Notes: generated by a model from the letters alone, not told the origin. Counted from the first letter of the stretch, positions 55,361 to 64,000 are shown. The stretch: DNA of 64,000 bases from an uncultured Selenomonas sp. (GCA_947167105.1 CAMVGU010000006.1:50795-114794); one strand, 5' to 3'. Translations and numbers: made by a program.

Positions 55361-55493
55361 ATAAGGCCATTGTTCCAGATTTGCCGTAGGCAAATCCTCC
55401 TCTCGGCCTTTCAACGAGGCGGGAGATATGCTCCCGCCTGCTAAAATGTACACCCCCACTTACAGAAGTGGGGGACATCTTCTGCCTCGTTAT
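55359..55493 (-). repeat. structured repeat, copy B (HEARO/omega-RNA-like?)
   Basis: Read on the minus strand it starts ATAACGAGGC and ends GGCCTTATAA, matching copy A at 35909 over about 135 bases. Stems are kept where bases differ: AAGGCC/GGCCTT in place of AACGCC/GGCGTT, and GATTTGCC/GGCAAATC in place of GCTTTGTC/GACAAAGC. Its left 53 bases overlap the 3' end of the nitrilase gene and code for its last residues. Confidence 0.75.
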
Positions 55494-56268
55494 AAAGTTC
55501 CCCTCGCCTGTCCCTTCTGACCGGCAGGCTCTCCCTTGCCTGGCGCAGCAGCGCCATATCCAATTCCGCCGAGATAATTTCCTGTGCTTCCCCTGCTTCG
55601 GCGAGGATCGTGCCCCAGGGGTCAATTATGGCTGAATGTCCCGCCAGGGGCTGCTCAGTCTGGCCGCCTGCTCCATTGGCGGCAACCACGAAAAACTGCT
55701 GCTCGATGGCCCTGGCGCGCAGCAGGGTCTGCCAGTGGGTGAGGCGCGCCAGTGGCCAGGCGGCAGGCAGAAAGAGGATATCCGCCCCCTCCCGGGCCAG
55801 CCTTTCGATAAAGGCGCCGAAGCGGATATCATAGCAAACGGCAAGGGCACAGCGTAAGCCTTCCAGCTCAAATACACAGGCACTGCCGCCTGCCGCAAAA
55901 TCCTTATCCTCCCCGGAGGGACTGAAAAGATGTGCCTTGTCGTAGCTGGCTATGACCTTGCCGGAGCGATCCAGGACATAAGAGGTGTTATACACCAGGC
56001 CGTCCTCCGCCAGCCGCGCTGCCGTGCCGCCGACAATATTCACCCGATGCCTCCTGGCAAGCGCCGCCAGCGTCTCCCGTGTCTCCCTGCCTTCGGGGTC
56101 GGCGTAGTCCCGTATGGGACGCGGATAGAAGCCCACCTGCCAAAGCTCCGGCAGCAGCAGCACATCAGGCCCCGCTGCCATGGCCTCAGCAACCAGCCAG
56201 GGCAGGGCCGCAAGATTATCCTTTGGGCTGGCGAAGGCGGTATTCATTTGCAGTACAGCGGCTTTCAA
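55441..56268 (-). CDS. nitrilase-superfamily amidohydrolase
   Basis: 275 residues. Catalytic Glu in LLLPELWQVG, Lys in YDKAHLF, Cys in LAVCYDIRFG: a complete Glu-Lys-Cys triad of carbon-nitrogen hydrolases, closest to omega-amidase/YafV-type proteins by layout. TTG 56268 is the likely start, with GGAGGAATATTC ahead. The last 17 residues (YNEAEDVPHFCKWGCTF) are encoded by the structured repeat copy B, so the native C-terminus may have been replaced by repeat sequence. The substrate is unknown; deaminated glutamine is usual for omega-amidases. Confidence 0.85.
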   Translation of the reverse strand: MKAAVLQMNTAFASPKDNLAALPWLVAEAMAAGPDVLLLPELWQVGFYPRPIRDYADPEGRETRETLAALARRHRVNIVGGTAARLAEDGLVYNTSYVLDRSGKVIASYDKAHLFSPSGEDKDFAAGGSACVFELEGLRCALAVCYDIRFGAFIERLAREGADILFLPAAWPLARLTHWQTLLRARAIEQQFFVVAANGAGGQTEQPLAGHSAIIDPWGTILAEAGEAQEIISAELDMALLRQARESLPVRRDRRGELYNEAEDVPHFCKWGCTF

Positions 56269-56360
56269 GAATATTCCTCCCTGCATGTTTTTGCTCAGTA
56301 TATCATTTTGACTGATTTTCAGCAACCAGTGAAGCCCTGAAGGGCAATTTAAAAATCTTG

Positions 56361-56386
56361 ACAGGCAGGAATAGGCAGAATTGTGA
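56361..56386 (+). promoter_or_regulatory. shared regulatory motif before cluster 2
   Basis: GGCAGGAATAGGC directly followed by AGAATTGTG. The same two blocks occur at 35503-35534 before the lone STAS gene, there 11 bases apart. Both lie about 85 bases before a start codon on the plus strand. TTGACA at 56358 could be a -35 box, but I see no good -10 at the right distance. Confidence 0.4.
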
Positions 56387-56450
56387 AGAAATAATTAAGG
56401 CAGAGGTCTTACACTAGGATGGATGCCACCTGTTACTGGGAGGAAATTAA

Positions 56451-59027
56451 ATGGAAAAATTACCAGAATATCAAGTGTCTGTTATCACTCCTTTTCACAA
56501 TGTGGACATGGATATGTTTCGTCGCGGCTACGAATCTTTGCAATGCCAATCTATTGGTTTTGACAATATTCAGTGGATAGTTGTCCTGCACAATACGAAG
56601 CCGGAAATCAGGGCAGAGGTAGAGAAACTGTTGGCAGGACAGGAAAATGTCATCATTAAAGTGCTGGACAATGACATACATACCCCTTCCAGTCCCCGTA
56701 ATTATGGACTGCAATTCGCTACAGCTCCTTATGTGGGATTTTTGGACGGGGATGACAGCTTTACGCCTGATTGTTTCCAGACAACCGTAGACAAAATAAA
56801 ACAGCACGCCTGCCAAATGGTAGTGTTCCGTCGGGAATACGAACTGGAACGGGAGGGGCTTTTTCCTTTAACAGAAATTGTCCTGTGGGATCAAACCAAG
56901 GAAGAAATTCTGATTGACAGGGACAACTGGGACGATGTAAAAATGTTCAGCGGCATTTGGGGCATGGTGACATCAAGGCTTTTCGACAGAAGATTCTTGT
57001 CGGATAACCACATTACCTTTGATGAAACCGTACCCTACGGCGAGGATATACTGTTCCTCATCGAAGCCTACGGCAAAGCAGAGCGGGTTTGTTATCTGCC
57101 ACAATTTATCGGCTACCATTATTTTATCAACAGCGGCTCTTTGGTGCAGAGTATGGCAGACAAGCCGGGAAAAGTGCTTGTCGCTTTTGCGGAAGGCTTC
57201 AAACGCATTTTCGATGCGGCCTTTAGGAACGGTATATATATTGATTATTTGCTGGCCCATTTCCTCGCCATGTTTGCTGAGGTTATGGTAAACGCAAAAA
57301 ATCTCACCTTAACCGACCGCCAGGCCATCAAAGAATACTTAGAGCCTTATGTTCACAAAATCCCCTTGCTTCCCGCAGGCAAGCTGTGTACGGAGCAAGT
57401 GGCCAAAATGTGGTATGAACTCCCGCGGGAGGTTATTCTGCACCCGGAAAATTTCGACAAGGGACTGCATACACAATCAGTGTGGAACGGGGAAGGAACC
57501 CTTTTGGAAATCCTGCGGCAGAATAACAACACAGACTACGGGCGGCGTTACTATTTTGCCGCTTTGCAAGCGGCCGAAGGTTATCAGGTCAGAGTCCCTT
57601 TGTCGTCTTACGGCACTTACGCTCCTTTAATCCAATTACAGACCCAAATAGGCGAACATGGCATTTTTGCAGCCGATCCCGTAAAATATTACTTGCTGAC
57701 CGAGAACGAAATGGGAGAAACTCAGTTATTTCCCGCTACCCAAAAGCATTTGGAACCCTATGTAAAAGCGTTTGCCGATATGGTACGGGATAAAACTTCT
57801 TTTGTCTTATTGGAAAGCCTGCCCAGGTATCGGGCATACAATGACCGTGGAGTGCTGAATTCTCTGCCCGGTGTTATCCTCACCGAATTTTTCTGGCAAG
57901 AGCGTAATACTTTACAGGGGAATCACGCCAACTTTACCACGCCGGAAGAATTGCTTTTTCCCACAGCGGTATTGGATACTTTGTATCTGCGGGTGCTATT
58001 TGCGCTGAAAGAGGAAAAAGTAGAGCAACTGATAGCGACATCTACTTGGGGAATTGTGGAAACGCTGACCTTTATAGAAAAACATTGGGAAACTATCTGT
58101 CACGACATAGAGCAGGGGGAAATCAGCTTTATCTTGAACGTTTCTGACAAATTGCTAAAACGAATGGAAGGGCATTTAGACGGTGATAAAGAGAGAGCCG
58201 CTCAGCTCCGTCGCGCCTTTAGCGCAGGCTTCGATGCCAAGTTGTTGTCCAGAGTTTGGCCGAACTTAAAGCGGATTGTGGCTTTCGGCGATGATTCTTT
58301 CCGCATTTATACGGACAGATTGCGGAAATATATCGGCGATATTCCTTTGGATAACGGTTATTTTATGGTATCGGCGGCTCTTGTGGGACAAGCAACGGAG
58401 GGAAGCAACAAGTATCGGCTGCTTGACGGGCATAATTTCTATGAATTTTTGCCGCCAGCGGCAGGTGAGACACCCCGCCTTTTAGCCACGGTGAAGGAGG
58501 GCGAGATTTACGAACTGATAGTTACCAATCAGGCCGGACTCTATCGCTATCGCACAGGCTATTTGATTCGTGCGGAGGAGAGGAGCGGCGGCAGCTTGAT
58601 TTTCTCCCTGGCCGGTCGTCGCGGGCAATCGGCCAGGGTGGGGAGCGCAACCCTCAGCGAGTCTGATATTTACCTGGCCATAACCAGGACAGCCGACGAG
58701 CATGGGCTTGATGTGATGGATTTTGCCTTTTATGCAGATGAAGCGGGCCTGACCATTCTCCTGGAGCTGGCAAGTACAGCGGAATCGGGAGGGAATTTGA
58801 GCCATACCGAAGCGGATGTCATAGCCGCTTCCCTTGACACATTTTTGCATCAGGGTAATAACGACTATGCTGCCCACTGCAGGGTTTTATGGAGCGAGCC
58901 GCAAACACACATGCTCTACCGGGATTTGCGCCGCTACCGGGAGCAATCCGCACCGTACCAGATAGAGCCTACGCATTATTTGAATACGCCGGAGAAGATA
59001 AAGTTCTTCACGCACACTGTACGGTAG
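56451..59027 (+). CDS. GT2 glycosyltransferase fused to GH3-type adenylase
   Basis: 858 residues. Residues 1-290 are a GT-A, family 2 glycosyltransferase (VSVITPFHNVDMDMF, then SSPRNYGLQFATAPYVGFLDGDDSF with the DxD). Residues about 340-858 follow the GH3 acyl-acid amido synthetase pattern: YQVRVPLSSYGTYAPLI, IATSTWGIVETL, LLDGHNFYEFLPPA, ELIVTNQAGLYRYRTG. The usual SGTTG phosphate loop is replaced by TENEMGE, so ATP use is uncertain. GGGAGG precedes the ATG. GH3 enzymes activate carboxylic acids as acyl-AMP and join them to amino acids. First gene of cluster 2; I know no family with this fusion. Confidence 0.75.
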   Translation: MEKLPEYQVSVITPFHNVDMDMFRRGYESLQCQSIGFDNIQWIVVLHNTKPEIRAEVEKLLAGQENVIIKVLDNDIHTPSSPRNYGLQFATAPYVGFLDGDDSFTPDCFQTTVDKIKQHACQMVVFRREYELEREGLFPLTEIVLWDQTKEEILIDRDNWDDVKMFSGIWGMVTSRLFDRRFLSDNHITFDETVPYGEDILFLIEAYGKAERVCYLPQFIGYHYFINSGSLVQSMADKPGKVLVAFAEGFKRIFDAAFRNGIYIDYLLAHFLAMFAEVMVNAKNLTLTDRQAIKEYLEPYVHKIPLLPAGKLCTEQVAKMWYELPREVILHPENFDKGLHTQSVWNGEGTLLEILRQNNNTDYGRRYYFAALQAAEGYQVRVPLSSYGTYAPLIQLQTQIGEHGIFAADPVKYYLLTENEMGETQLFPATQKHLEPYVKAFADMVRDKTSFVLLESLPRYRAYNDRGVLNSLPGVILTEFFWQERNTLQGNHANFTTPEELLFPTAVLDTLYLRVLFALKEEKVEQLIATSTWGIVETLTFIEKHWETICHDIEQGEISFILNVSDKLLKRMEGHLDGDKERAAQLRRAFSAGFDAKLLSRVWPNLKRIVAFGDDSFRIYTDRLRKYIGDIPLDNGYFMVSAALVGQATEGSNKYRLLDGHNFYEFLPPAAGETPRLLATVKEGEIYELIVTNQAGLYRYRTGYLIRAEERSGGSLIFSLAGRRGQSARVGSATLSESDIYLAITRTADEHGLDVMDFAFYADEAGLTILLELASTAESGGNLSHTEADVIAASLDTFLHQGNNDYAAHCRVLWSEPQTHMLYRDLRRYREQSAPYQIEPTHYLNTPEKIKFFTHTVR

Positions 59028-59054
59028 GGTTGACAAATTAACGAGGAGATAGGC

Positions 59055-60269
59055 ATGGAGAAGATTGGGGCGATCAGCATAGAGAGCAGTTTTGCGGCAC
59101 CGGAATTGAGGATTGCTCTAAGTGGGCAGCTGAAAGCAGACAACGCGCCGGAAACGGAGGCGAAAATAATGGCCCTGCTGACTGCAAACAGACCCTCTGC
59201 AGTTACGGTGGATGCCGCAGGATTGAAATATATCTCCAGCAGTGGTCTGCGGCTCCTGCTCATATTGAAAAAGAAATGTCCCGCTTTGCAGATGATAAAC
59301 GTCTCTGGTGATGTAGATGAGATATTGCGTCAGACAGGGATTGACAAATTAGTGCCTTATAAGCGGGCACTGCGGGAGATTTCCGTAGAAGGCTGCCTCT
59401 GTATTGGACGGGGACAGAACGGCGAAGTATATCGTCTCGACCGGGATACGATAGTCAAGCTATACGCCCCCAATGCAATCACCGTCGATTCAGCAGAGCG
59501 TGAACGCCAAAAGGCGCAAGCTGCCTTCCTGCTGGGGGTTCCCACGGCAATTTCTTACGAGGTGGTAAGCTGCGGTGAAAGGCTGGGGCTGATCTTTGAA
59601 CTGGTGGATGCCAAAAGCATCAGGGAGATAGTAATTGCCGATCCTTCCCGCCTGGAAGAACTCGTCCCCAAGTGGGCTGCCTTGGCGCGAAACCTTCACA
59701 GGCTCGCGCCAGCCCCGGACACTTTCCCGGAAATGTCTGGAATTTATCATAGCCGTATCGATGCGTTGGATGACCTGTTTACCACGCCAGAACTTGCGCT
59801 CCTCCACAATATGGTAGATTCTTTGCCCCCTGGCAATTCCTTTCTCCACGGAGATTTTCATCAGGGGAACGTCATGGTACAGGGTGACGAACTGCTGCTG
59901 ATAGATATGGCCGACGCGGCGGTGGGACATCCCTTTTATGACATCATGGGTATCTATATGCTGGGCGTAAGGCTTGTGCAAAAACTCCCTCCTGCCATGT
60001 CAAAGGAAATCGGGGGCTGGGATGCGCCTACGGTGTATCGGGCTTGGGAAATCTTCCGTCAGCATTATTTTCAAGACAGCATTGACTTGAGGGATTTGGA
60101 GGATATGGCCACAGCTTACAGCGAACTGCGCTATTTGACCTTTTGGAAAATCTTTTCCCTGACGGACGAATTTCTCCGCAATGAGGTGCAGCGAATCAGA
60201 GAGGATTTCCTGCCCCAGGTGGAAGGTTATATCCAGCGGTTCAGAGGACTGTCGCAGCAGGAGATATGA
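59055..60269 (+). CDS. STAS domain fused to APH-type kinase
   Basis: 404 residues, second copy of the fusion at 25004. STAS domain with phospho-Ser region LKYISSSGLRLLL (about residue 60), then APH kinase: glycine loop IGRGQNGEVYRL, Lys in TIVKLY, HGDFHQGNVMV and LIDMADAAVGHPFYDI. GAGGAG precedes the ATG. Its stop overlaps the MATE-HATPase start. Kinase substrate unknown. Confidence 0.82.
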   Translation: MEKIGAISIESSFAAPELRIALSGQLKADNAPETEAKIMALLTANRPSAVTVDAAGLKYISSSGLRLLLILKKKCPALQMINVSGDVDEILRQTGIDKLVPYKRALREISVEGCLCIGRGQNGEVYRLDRDTIVKLYAPNAITVDSAERERQKAQAAFLLGVPTAISYEVVSCGERLGLIFELVDAKSIREIVIADPSRLEELVPKWAALARNLHRLAPAPDTFPEMSGIYHSRIDALDDLFTTPELALLHNMVDSLPPGNSFLHGDFHQGNVMVQGDELLLIDMADAAVGHPFYDIMGIYMLGVRLVQKLPPAMSKEIGGWDAPTVYRAWEIFRQHYFQDSIDLRDLEDMATAYSELRYLTFWKIFSLTDEFLRNEVQRIREDFLPQVEGYIQRFRGLSQQEI

Positions 60270-60271
60270 AT

Positions 60272-62011
60272 ATGAATGAAACTCTTCTGAAAAGCACATA
60301 CCGCCGCTTTATGGCAAAGATGATCCTCAACAACTTGATGGTTTTCCTCGGTTCCTTAGTGAATGGCATTGTCATTAGCCGTTTCCTGGGAACGGAAGCC
60401 ATAGCAGCCTTTCAGTTGACCCTGCCCCTTGTCTTTGCGGTGATGGTGTTCAGCCAGATTATCTCTATTGGGGTCCAGAATAACTGCGCTAAAAGTTTGG
60501 GGGTTGGCAGGTCGCAGGATGCTTCGGCCTATTACTCCGTGGCGCTGGCGGCAATCTTGCCGTTGTCGCTTGCGGTGGGGGCGGGCTTATTTGGTTATGC
60601 TGAATCCATTGCTGTTTTGCTGGGTGGGAGCGGCGAGGTTGCCGCTCTGGCTGCTGCCTATTTGCGAGGAATTTCTCTGGGACTGCCCCTTTTGCTGTTG
60701 CTGCCCATGCAGTCAGCGGTTCTTTTCCTGACGGGGCAGGCGAAATGCGTTATGTGCGGCGTGGCGGTGCAAGCCGTAGCAAATATCGTCGGGGCACTTG
60801 TCAATGTGCTCTATTTGCACGGCGGTATGCTGGGCATGGGAATAGTGATGTCCTGCTGCTATTGGGCGGCTCTGTTGGTAATGCTCCGGGGAATCCGGCA
60901 GGGAAGGGATTGTGTCCGTTTTTTGTGGCGCGGCTTCTCGTGGCGGCAGTTGTGGCCGATACTGCGCATAGGTTTTCCATCGGCGACGGATCGTCTTTTC
61001 AAGACCATACAAATGTTTGTCATCAATCACGTTTTGCTTGTTATAGCGCCTTTGACGGCTATGGCATCTTTTGCCGTTCTCAACTCATTGAACAATATTT
61101 TCCTGCCCATAGCCGGTGGCATCAGCGCTACAACTCTCGCCATGTCCGGCGTGTTTTTCGGAGAGAAAGACAAGGATTCTCTGCGAGGATTGCTAAAAAT
61201 TTCACTGGCTGAAAGTCTGCCCGTCACTCTCCTCACGGCTGGGATCACATATCTAGCCACGCCCATCCTTGTGGGTTTGTTTATGGCTGATGATGGCGAA
61301 GCCTTTGAGACAGCGGTCGTAGCCCTTAGAATTTATATTTGGTACTTGCCTCTTTTCGCCATAAACAACATATTCCAAAAATATTATTTAGGGGTCAATA
61401 CGCTAAGCCTGACTTATTTGTCCTCCGCCCTGGAGAATCTGCTGTTCGTCTGTCTATTGGGGACAATTTTGGGTCTGATTTACGGCGAGACAGGGGTATG
61501 GATGGCCTTTGCTTTGGCGGAGATTTTGGCTCTTTTCGGCCTTGTTGTCATCATTGCCTTGCGAAAAAAGGCTATCCCCCGAACACTGGATGATTTTTTA
61601 TGCCTGCCGGCAACGTTTCAGCACGGAAAAATGTTTACAGGATCAGCGACAAATATGGAAGAGGTTGGTCAGTTATCGGAGGCGGCACGATTGTTTTTGC
61701 TGAGCTGCGGCGCTCACAGGCGGGAAGCCATGCTGGTGGCCCTTTTCATCGAGGAAATGGGAAGAAATATCATTTGCTGGGGCTTTGGTGACGGCAGGAA
61801 GCATAGTATTGACGTTTTGGTGCGCAAAGATGAATCTTTGACTCTGCGTATTCGGGATGATTGCGCTCCCTTTGACCCTGTGGAGTGGCTGAAAATTCAC
61901 CAAGGAGAGGATAAATTAAAAAATATCGGTATCCGAATGATTTGCAGCTTGGCTACAGAGGTGCGATATGCGCGAACTTTGGGGCTGAATTATTTATTTT
62001 TAAGTTTATGA
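60272..62011 (+). CDS. MATE transporter fused to RsbW-like ATPase
   Basis: About 579 residues, second copy of the fusion at 27662. MATE-type helices fill residues 1-440 (MAKMILNNLMVFLGSLVNGI). The C-terminal HATPase has N-box FIEEMGRNIICWGF, G1-like RDDCAPFDP (Cys replaces the usual Gly) and G2 NIGIRMI. AGGAG is 2 bases from ATG 60266 and 8 bases from ATG 60272, so 60272 is preferred. The MNT gene starts 17 bases downstream, so the operon may include it. Confidence 0.85.
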   Translation: MNETLLKSTYRRFMAKMILNNLMVFLGSLVNGIVISRFLGTEAIAAFQLTLPLVFAVMVFSQIISIGVQNNCAKSLGVGRSQDASAYYSVALAAILPLSLAVGAGLFGYAESIAVLLGGSGEVAALAAAYLRGISLGLPLLLLLPMQSAVLFLTGQAKCVMCGVAVQAVANIVGALVNVLYLHGGMLGMGIVMSCCYWAALLVMLRGIRQGRDCVRFLWRGFSWRQLWPILRIGFPSATDRLFKTIQMFVINHVLLVIAPLTAMASFAVLNSLNNIFLPIAGGISATTLAMSGVFFGEKDKDSLRGLLKISLAESLPVTLLTAGITYLATPILVGLFMADDGEAFETAVVALRIYIWYLPLFAINNIFQKYYLGVNTLSLTYLSSALENLLFVCLLGTILGLIYGETGVWMAFALAEILALFGLVVIIALRKKAIPRTLDDFLCLPATFQHGKMFTGSATNMEEVGQLSEAARLFLLSCGAHRREAMLVALFIEEMGRNIICWGFGDGRKHSIDVLVRKDESLTLRIRDDCAPFDPVEWLKIHQGEDKLKNIGIRMICSLATEVRYARTLGLNYLFLSL

Positions 62012-62028
62012 TGTGAGGTGTTGATAGG

Positions 62029-62331
62029 ATGGCAAAGAGCATTTTATCGGTAGATGAGATTAAGAAAAGTGTGGCGCCAATATGCCGGCGGTACGGGATC
62101 CATCGCGCATATCTTTATGGATCTTACGCCCGCAGCGAAGCGACAGAAAACAGCGATTTGGATATACGCATTGAAAAAGGGAATCTGCGCGGAATTTTTG
62201 CTTTGTGCGGATTCCGGCGGGATATCGCTGACGCACTTCAGAAAAAGGTTGATGTTATCAGCCAACTGCCGGACAGAAAGGATTTTCGGGATACCATAAC
62301 AAGAGAAGAGGTGCTGATCTATGAAGCATAG
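62029..62331 (+). CDS. MNT-type nucleotidyltransferase (antitoxin)
   Basis: 100 residues. Motif YLYGSYARSEATENSDLDIRIE is the GS...DxD signature of minimal nucleotidyltransferases. They AMPylate and silence HEPN toxins encoded next door. It overlaps the next gene by 11 bases. GAGGTG lies 8 bases before the ATG. Close linkage with the MATE-HATPase upstream is odd and may be secondary. Confidence 0.85.
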   Translation: MAKSILSVDEIKKSVAPICRRYGIHRAYLYGSYARSEATENSDLDIRIEKGNLRGIFALCGFRRDIADALQKKVDVISQLPDRKDFRDTITREEVLIYEA

Positions 62332-62689
62332 TAAGGATGCAATTTTGCTGGAGCATATCATACGGTCTTGTGATGATGTGAACATGGCATTAGAGGACTA
62401 CGGTGGCAGCAGAGAGCGATTTGAGGAAAGCCCGGCGTTTCGTAACGCATGTGCTATGCCACTTGTCCAAATTGGGGAGGCTGTCAAGTACCTGTCGGAG
62501 GAAGCCTTGGCCGGAATGCCGGAGATACCATGGAGGAATGTTAAGGCTATGCGCGACTTTTTCTTTAGCGGGGGCCAGCATCTGAATGTGCAGGCACTGT
62601 GGGAAACTGCATTGGAAGATATTCCCATGTTGCGTAAGGTATGCCATGAATATATCAAAACGAGAATGAATCGGGAGGTAAATCCGTAA
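62321..62689 (+). CDS. HEPN/DUF86-type partner (toxin) with altered motif
   Basis: 122 residues, helical, DUF86/HEPN layout (LVQIGEAVKYLSEEAL, then IPWRNVKAMRDFFFSGGQHLNV, ALWETALEDIPMLRKV). In active HEPN RNases the motif is R-x4-6-H (for example RNxLVH). Here the position of the His is taken by Ser (RDFFFS), with a His only four residues later. It could be inactive, or use the shifted His. Pairs with the MNT gene as a toxin-antitoxin or defence unit. Confidence 0.8.
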   Translation: MKHSKDAILLEHIIRSCDDVNMALEDYGGSRERFEESPAFRNACAMPLVQIGEAVKYLSEEALAGMPEIPWRNVKAMRDFFFSGGQHLNVQALWETALEDIPMLRKVCHEYIKTRMNREVNP

Positions 62690-62736
62690 ACGCGCGAAAT
62701 ATTTGAATCAATGGGAAAGAGGAAAGGAGGAGGAAT

Positions 62737-64000
62737 ATGAAAATCTCAAGAAAAGTGTTTAGTTTCTTTTGGGCCGCGCTTATGGCGTTCAGTTTCACCG
62801 CTTGCCTGTGTACTTTCGGGCACGGTTCAGCGGCAGAGGATGCAAAAGCACTGAGCGAAGCGCAAGAGGTGATGAGAGCGCAGTACGGCGAAAACAAAAG
62901 AATCACTGATGGCAACTATGACAAGTCCCTTGCGGTTAAGTGTGTGAACGGTACATTTGTCGGCAAAGAGAATGACGGCGTAATCGCCTACAAGGGCATT
63001 CCGTTTGTCGGCAGACAGCCGGTGGGGGAACTTCGCTGGAAAGCTCCTGTTGATGTCGTGCTCGATGATGGCGTGTATGAGGCGTATTACAACGGGAAAG
63101 CTCCTGTACAGGACGGAGGTTTATATGAACCTGCTTCCCTTTACGTTCAGGGTGAAGATTGCCTGTATTTGAATGTCTGGAAAGGGGCTGAAGCCTCTGC
63201 GAGGAAAAAGCCTGTAATGGTGTGGATACACGGCGGAGCTTATGAGATGGGCGGAACGGTTGACCCCTCGTATGAGCTGCGGGATTTCGTCAAGGAAAAT
63301 CCTGATGTAATCGCTGTAAGTATCGAGTACAGGCTCGGCGTGTTCGGTTTCTTCCATTTGTCCCATCTTCCTGACGGCAAGGACTACCCGGATGCGCAGA
63401 ACTTAGGCCTCATGGATCAGGTAATGGCATTGAAATGGGTACACGAGAACATTGCGAGCTTCGGCGGGGACCCTGAAAACGTAACTATCTTCGGTGAGTC
63501 CGCCGGCGGCGGCAGCGTCAGCCAGCTTCCATTGATCGAAGGTTCGCACAAGTATTTCAAGAGAGTCATTGCCCAGAGCGGCGGCATCGTTTTCACGAGG
63601 TCAACAGAGCAGGCTGTCGGGTGTACGAATGAATTGATGGAGATTCTTGGCTGCAAAACCGTCGCTGATCTCCAGAAAGTAGATGTCCGGAAGTTGGTGA
63701 AGGAAGCAACGGTACTCGGATTGCGCGTAATGCCGGAACGGGACGGAATTTATTTGCCCCTGGACCCCTATGAAGCGTATGCCAAGGGCGCGGCAAAGGA
63801 TATAGATTTCATGCAGGGCTGCAACAAAGACGAAATGAACTACTTCATGGTCTCAAGTGGCGGAATAGAGCCTTTCATGGATTTTTACGGCAAACGCTGG
63901 GCTAAGAGCAGCACACAGCTTACGGACAAGGAGAAAGCGCTTGTTGAGAGCTTCTGCAAGGACATCAAGGGAGATCGTTACGAACCGCTTTGCAGGCTGT
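62737..64000 (+). CDS. type-B carboxylesterase, N-terminal part
   Basis: Partial: the frame stays open to the window edge (421 codons visible). Signal peptide (RKVFSFFWAALMAFSFTACL), then a type-B carboxylesterase: GVIAYKGIPFVGRQP, EDCLYLNVWKG, the oxyanion-hole motif VWIHGGAYEMG, and the nucleophile Ser in IFGESAGGGSV. AAAGGAGGAGG lies just before ATG 62737. It hydrolyses ester bonds outside the cytoplasm; substrate unknown (ferulate, acetylated sugars and similar are usual). Confidence 0.92.
   Translation, partial: MKISRKVFSFFWAALMAFSFTACLCTFGHGSAAEDAKALSEAQEVMRAQYGENKRITDGNYDKSLAVKCVNGTFVGKENDGVIAYKGIPFVGRQPVGELRWKAPVDVVLDDGVYEAYYNGKAPVQDGGLYEPASLYVQGEDCLYLNVWKGAEASARKKPVMVWIHGGAYEMGGTVDPSYELRDFVKENPDVIAVSIEYRLGVFGFFHLSHLPDGKDYPDAQNLGLMDQVMALKWVHENIASFGGDPENVTIFGESAGGGSVSQLPLIEGSHKYFKRVIAQSGGIVFTRSTEQAVGCTNELMEILGCKTVADLQKVDVRKLVKEATVLGLRVMPERDGIYLPLDPYEAYAKGAAKDIDFMQGCNKDEMNYFMVSSGGIEPFMDFYGKRWAKSSTQLTDKEKALVESFCKDIKGDRYEPLCRL

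Noticed and set aside
1..64000. CRISPR array or tRNA/rRNA genes
   Set aside because: No regularly spaced direct repeats and no recognisable tRNA or rRNA stretches were found by reading; short repeats seen are dispersed and palindromic.

Overview
The window looks like chromosomal DNA of a diderm Firmicute of the Negativicutes, probably a Selenomonas-like anaerobe. This is inferred from gene content: a sorbitol PTS operon of srl/gut type, an exported CbiK-type cobaltochelatase under a B12 riboswitch, a SpoIVB-type S55 protein, mtnA, and GC-rich housekeeping genes. No rRNA, tRNA or CRISPR array was seen. No database search was possible, so all family names rest on motifs read in the translations.

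Layout. (1) 1-10850 is a visibly AT-rich accessory block: the tail of a WYL-type regulator, two dynamin-like GTPases, a membrane protein with a frameshifted tail, a 1170-residue HerA/DUF87-type ATPase, a GHE-type HNH nuclease with a SUFU-like immunity protein, and a Sel1-repeat protein. A bidirectional terminator closes it. (2) 10940-18310 holds a small orphan gene, an IS1634-type insertion sequence, a PAS/GGDEF diguanylate cyclase, a LacI-type and a SorC-type regulator, and a compact locus with the architecture of a type I toxin-antitoxin system. (3) 18332-21735 (minus strand) is a sorbitol uptake operon, gutM-srlA-srlE-srlB-srlD. (4) 22091-35397 (minus strand) is a six-gene operon: three stand-alone A-T-C nonribosomal peptide synthetase modules, a MATE transporter fused to an RsbW-like ATPase, a fucosyltransferase-like protein and a STAS-APH fusion. 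A divergent lone STAS gene sits at its head. (5) 36089-55309 is mostly core metabolism: glyA, rpiB, cstA, mtnA, cbiK, an NSS symporter, an AEC carrier, a galE-like gene, an S55 protein, murA, an old-yellow-enzyme, nagZ, upp and ychF. Small mobile repeats lie between these genes. (6) 55441-64000 holds a nitrilase, then a second cluster with the same rare fusions as region 4 (GT2-GH3 fusion, STAS-APH, MATE-HATPase), a MNT/HEPN pair with a substituted HEPN motif, and the start of an exported type-B carboxylesterase.

The two most promising undescribed systems are the dynamin/HerA/nuclease cassette of region 1 and the twin clusters of regions 4 and 6. Each twin cluster pairs an acid-activating enzyme (NRPS or GH3) and a glycosyltransferase with a MATE exporter carrying an anti-sigma-type kinase domain and a STAS domain fused to an APH-type kinase. 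Two dispersed repeats also stand out. One, about 135 bp, shows paired base changes between its two copies, as a structured RNA would. The other, about 102 bp, is MITE-like with TATACTC ends.
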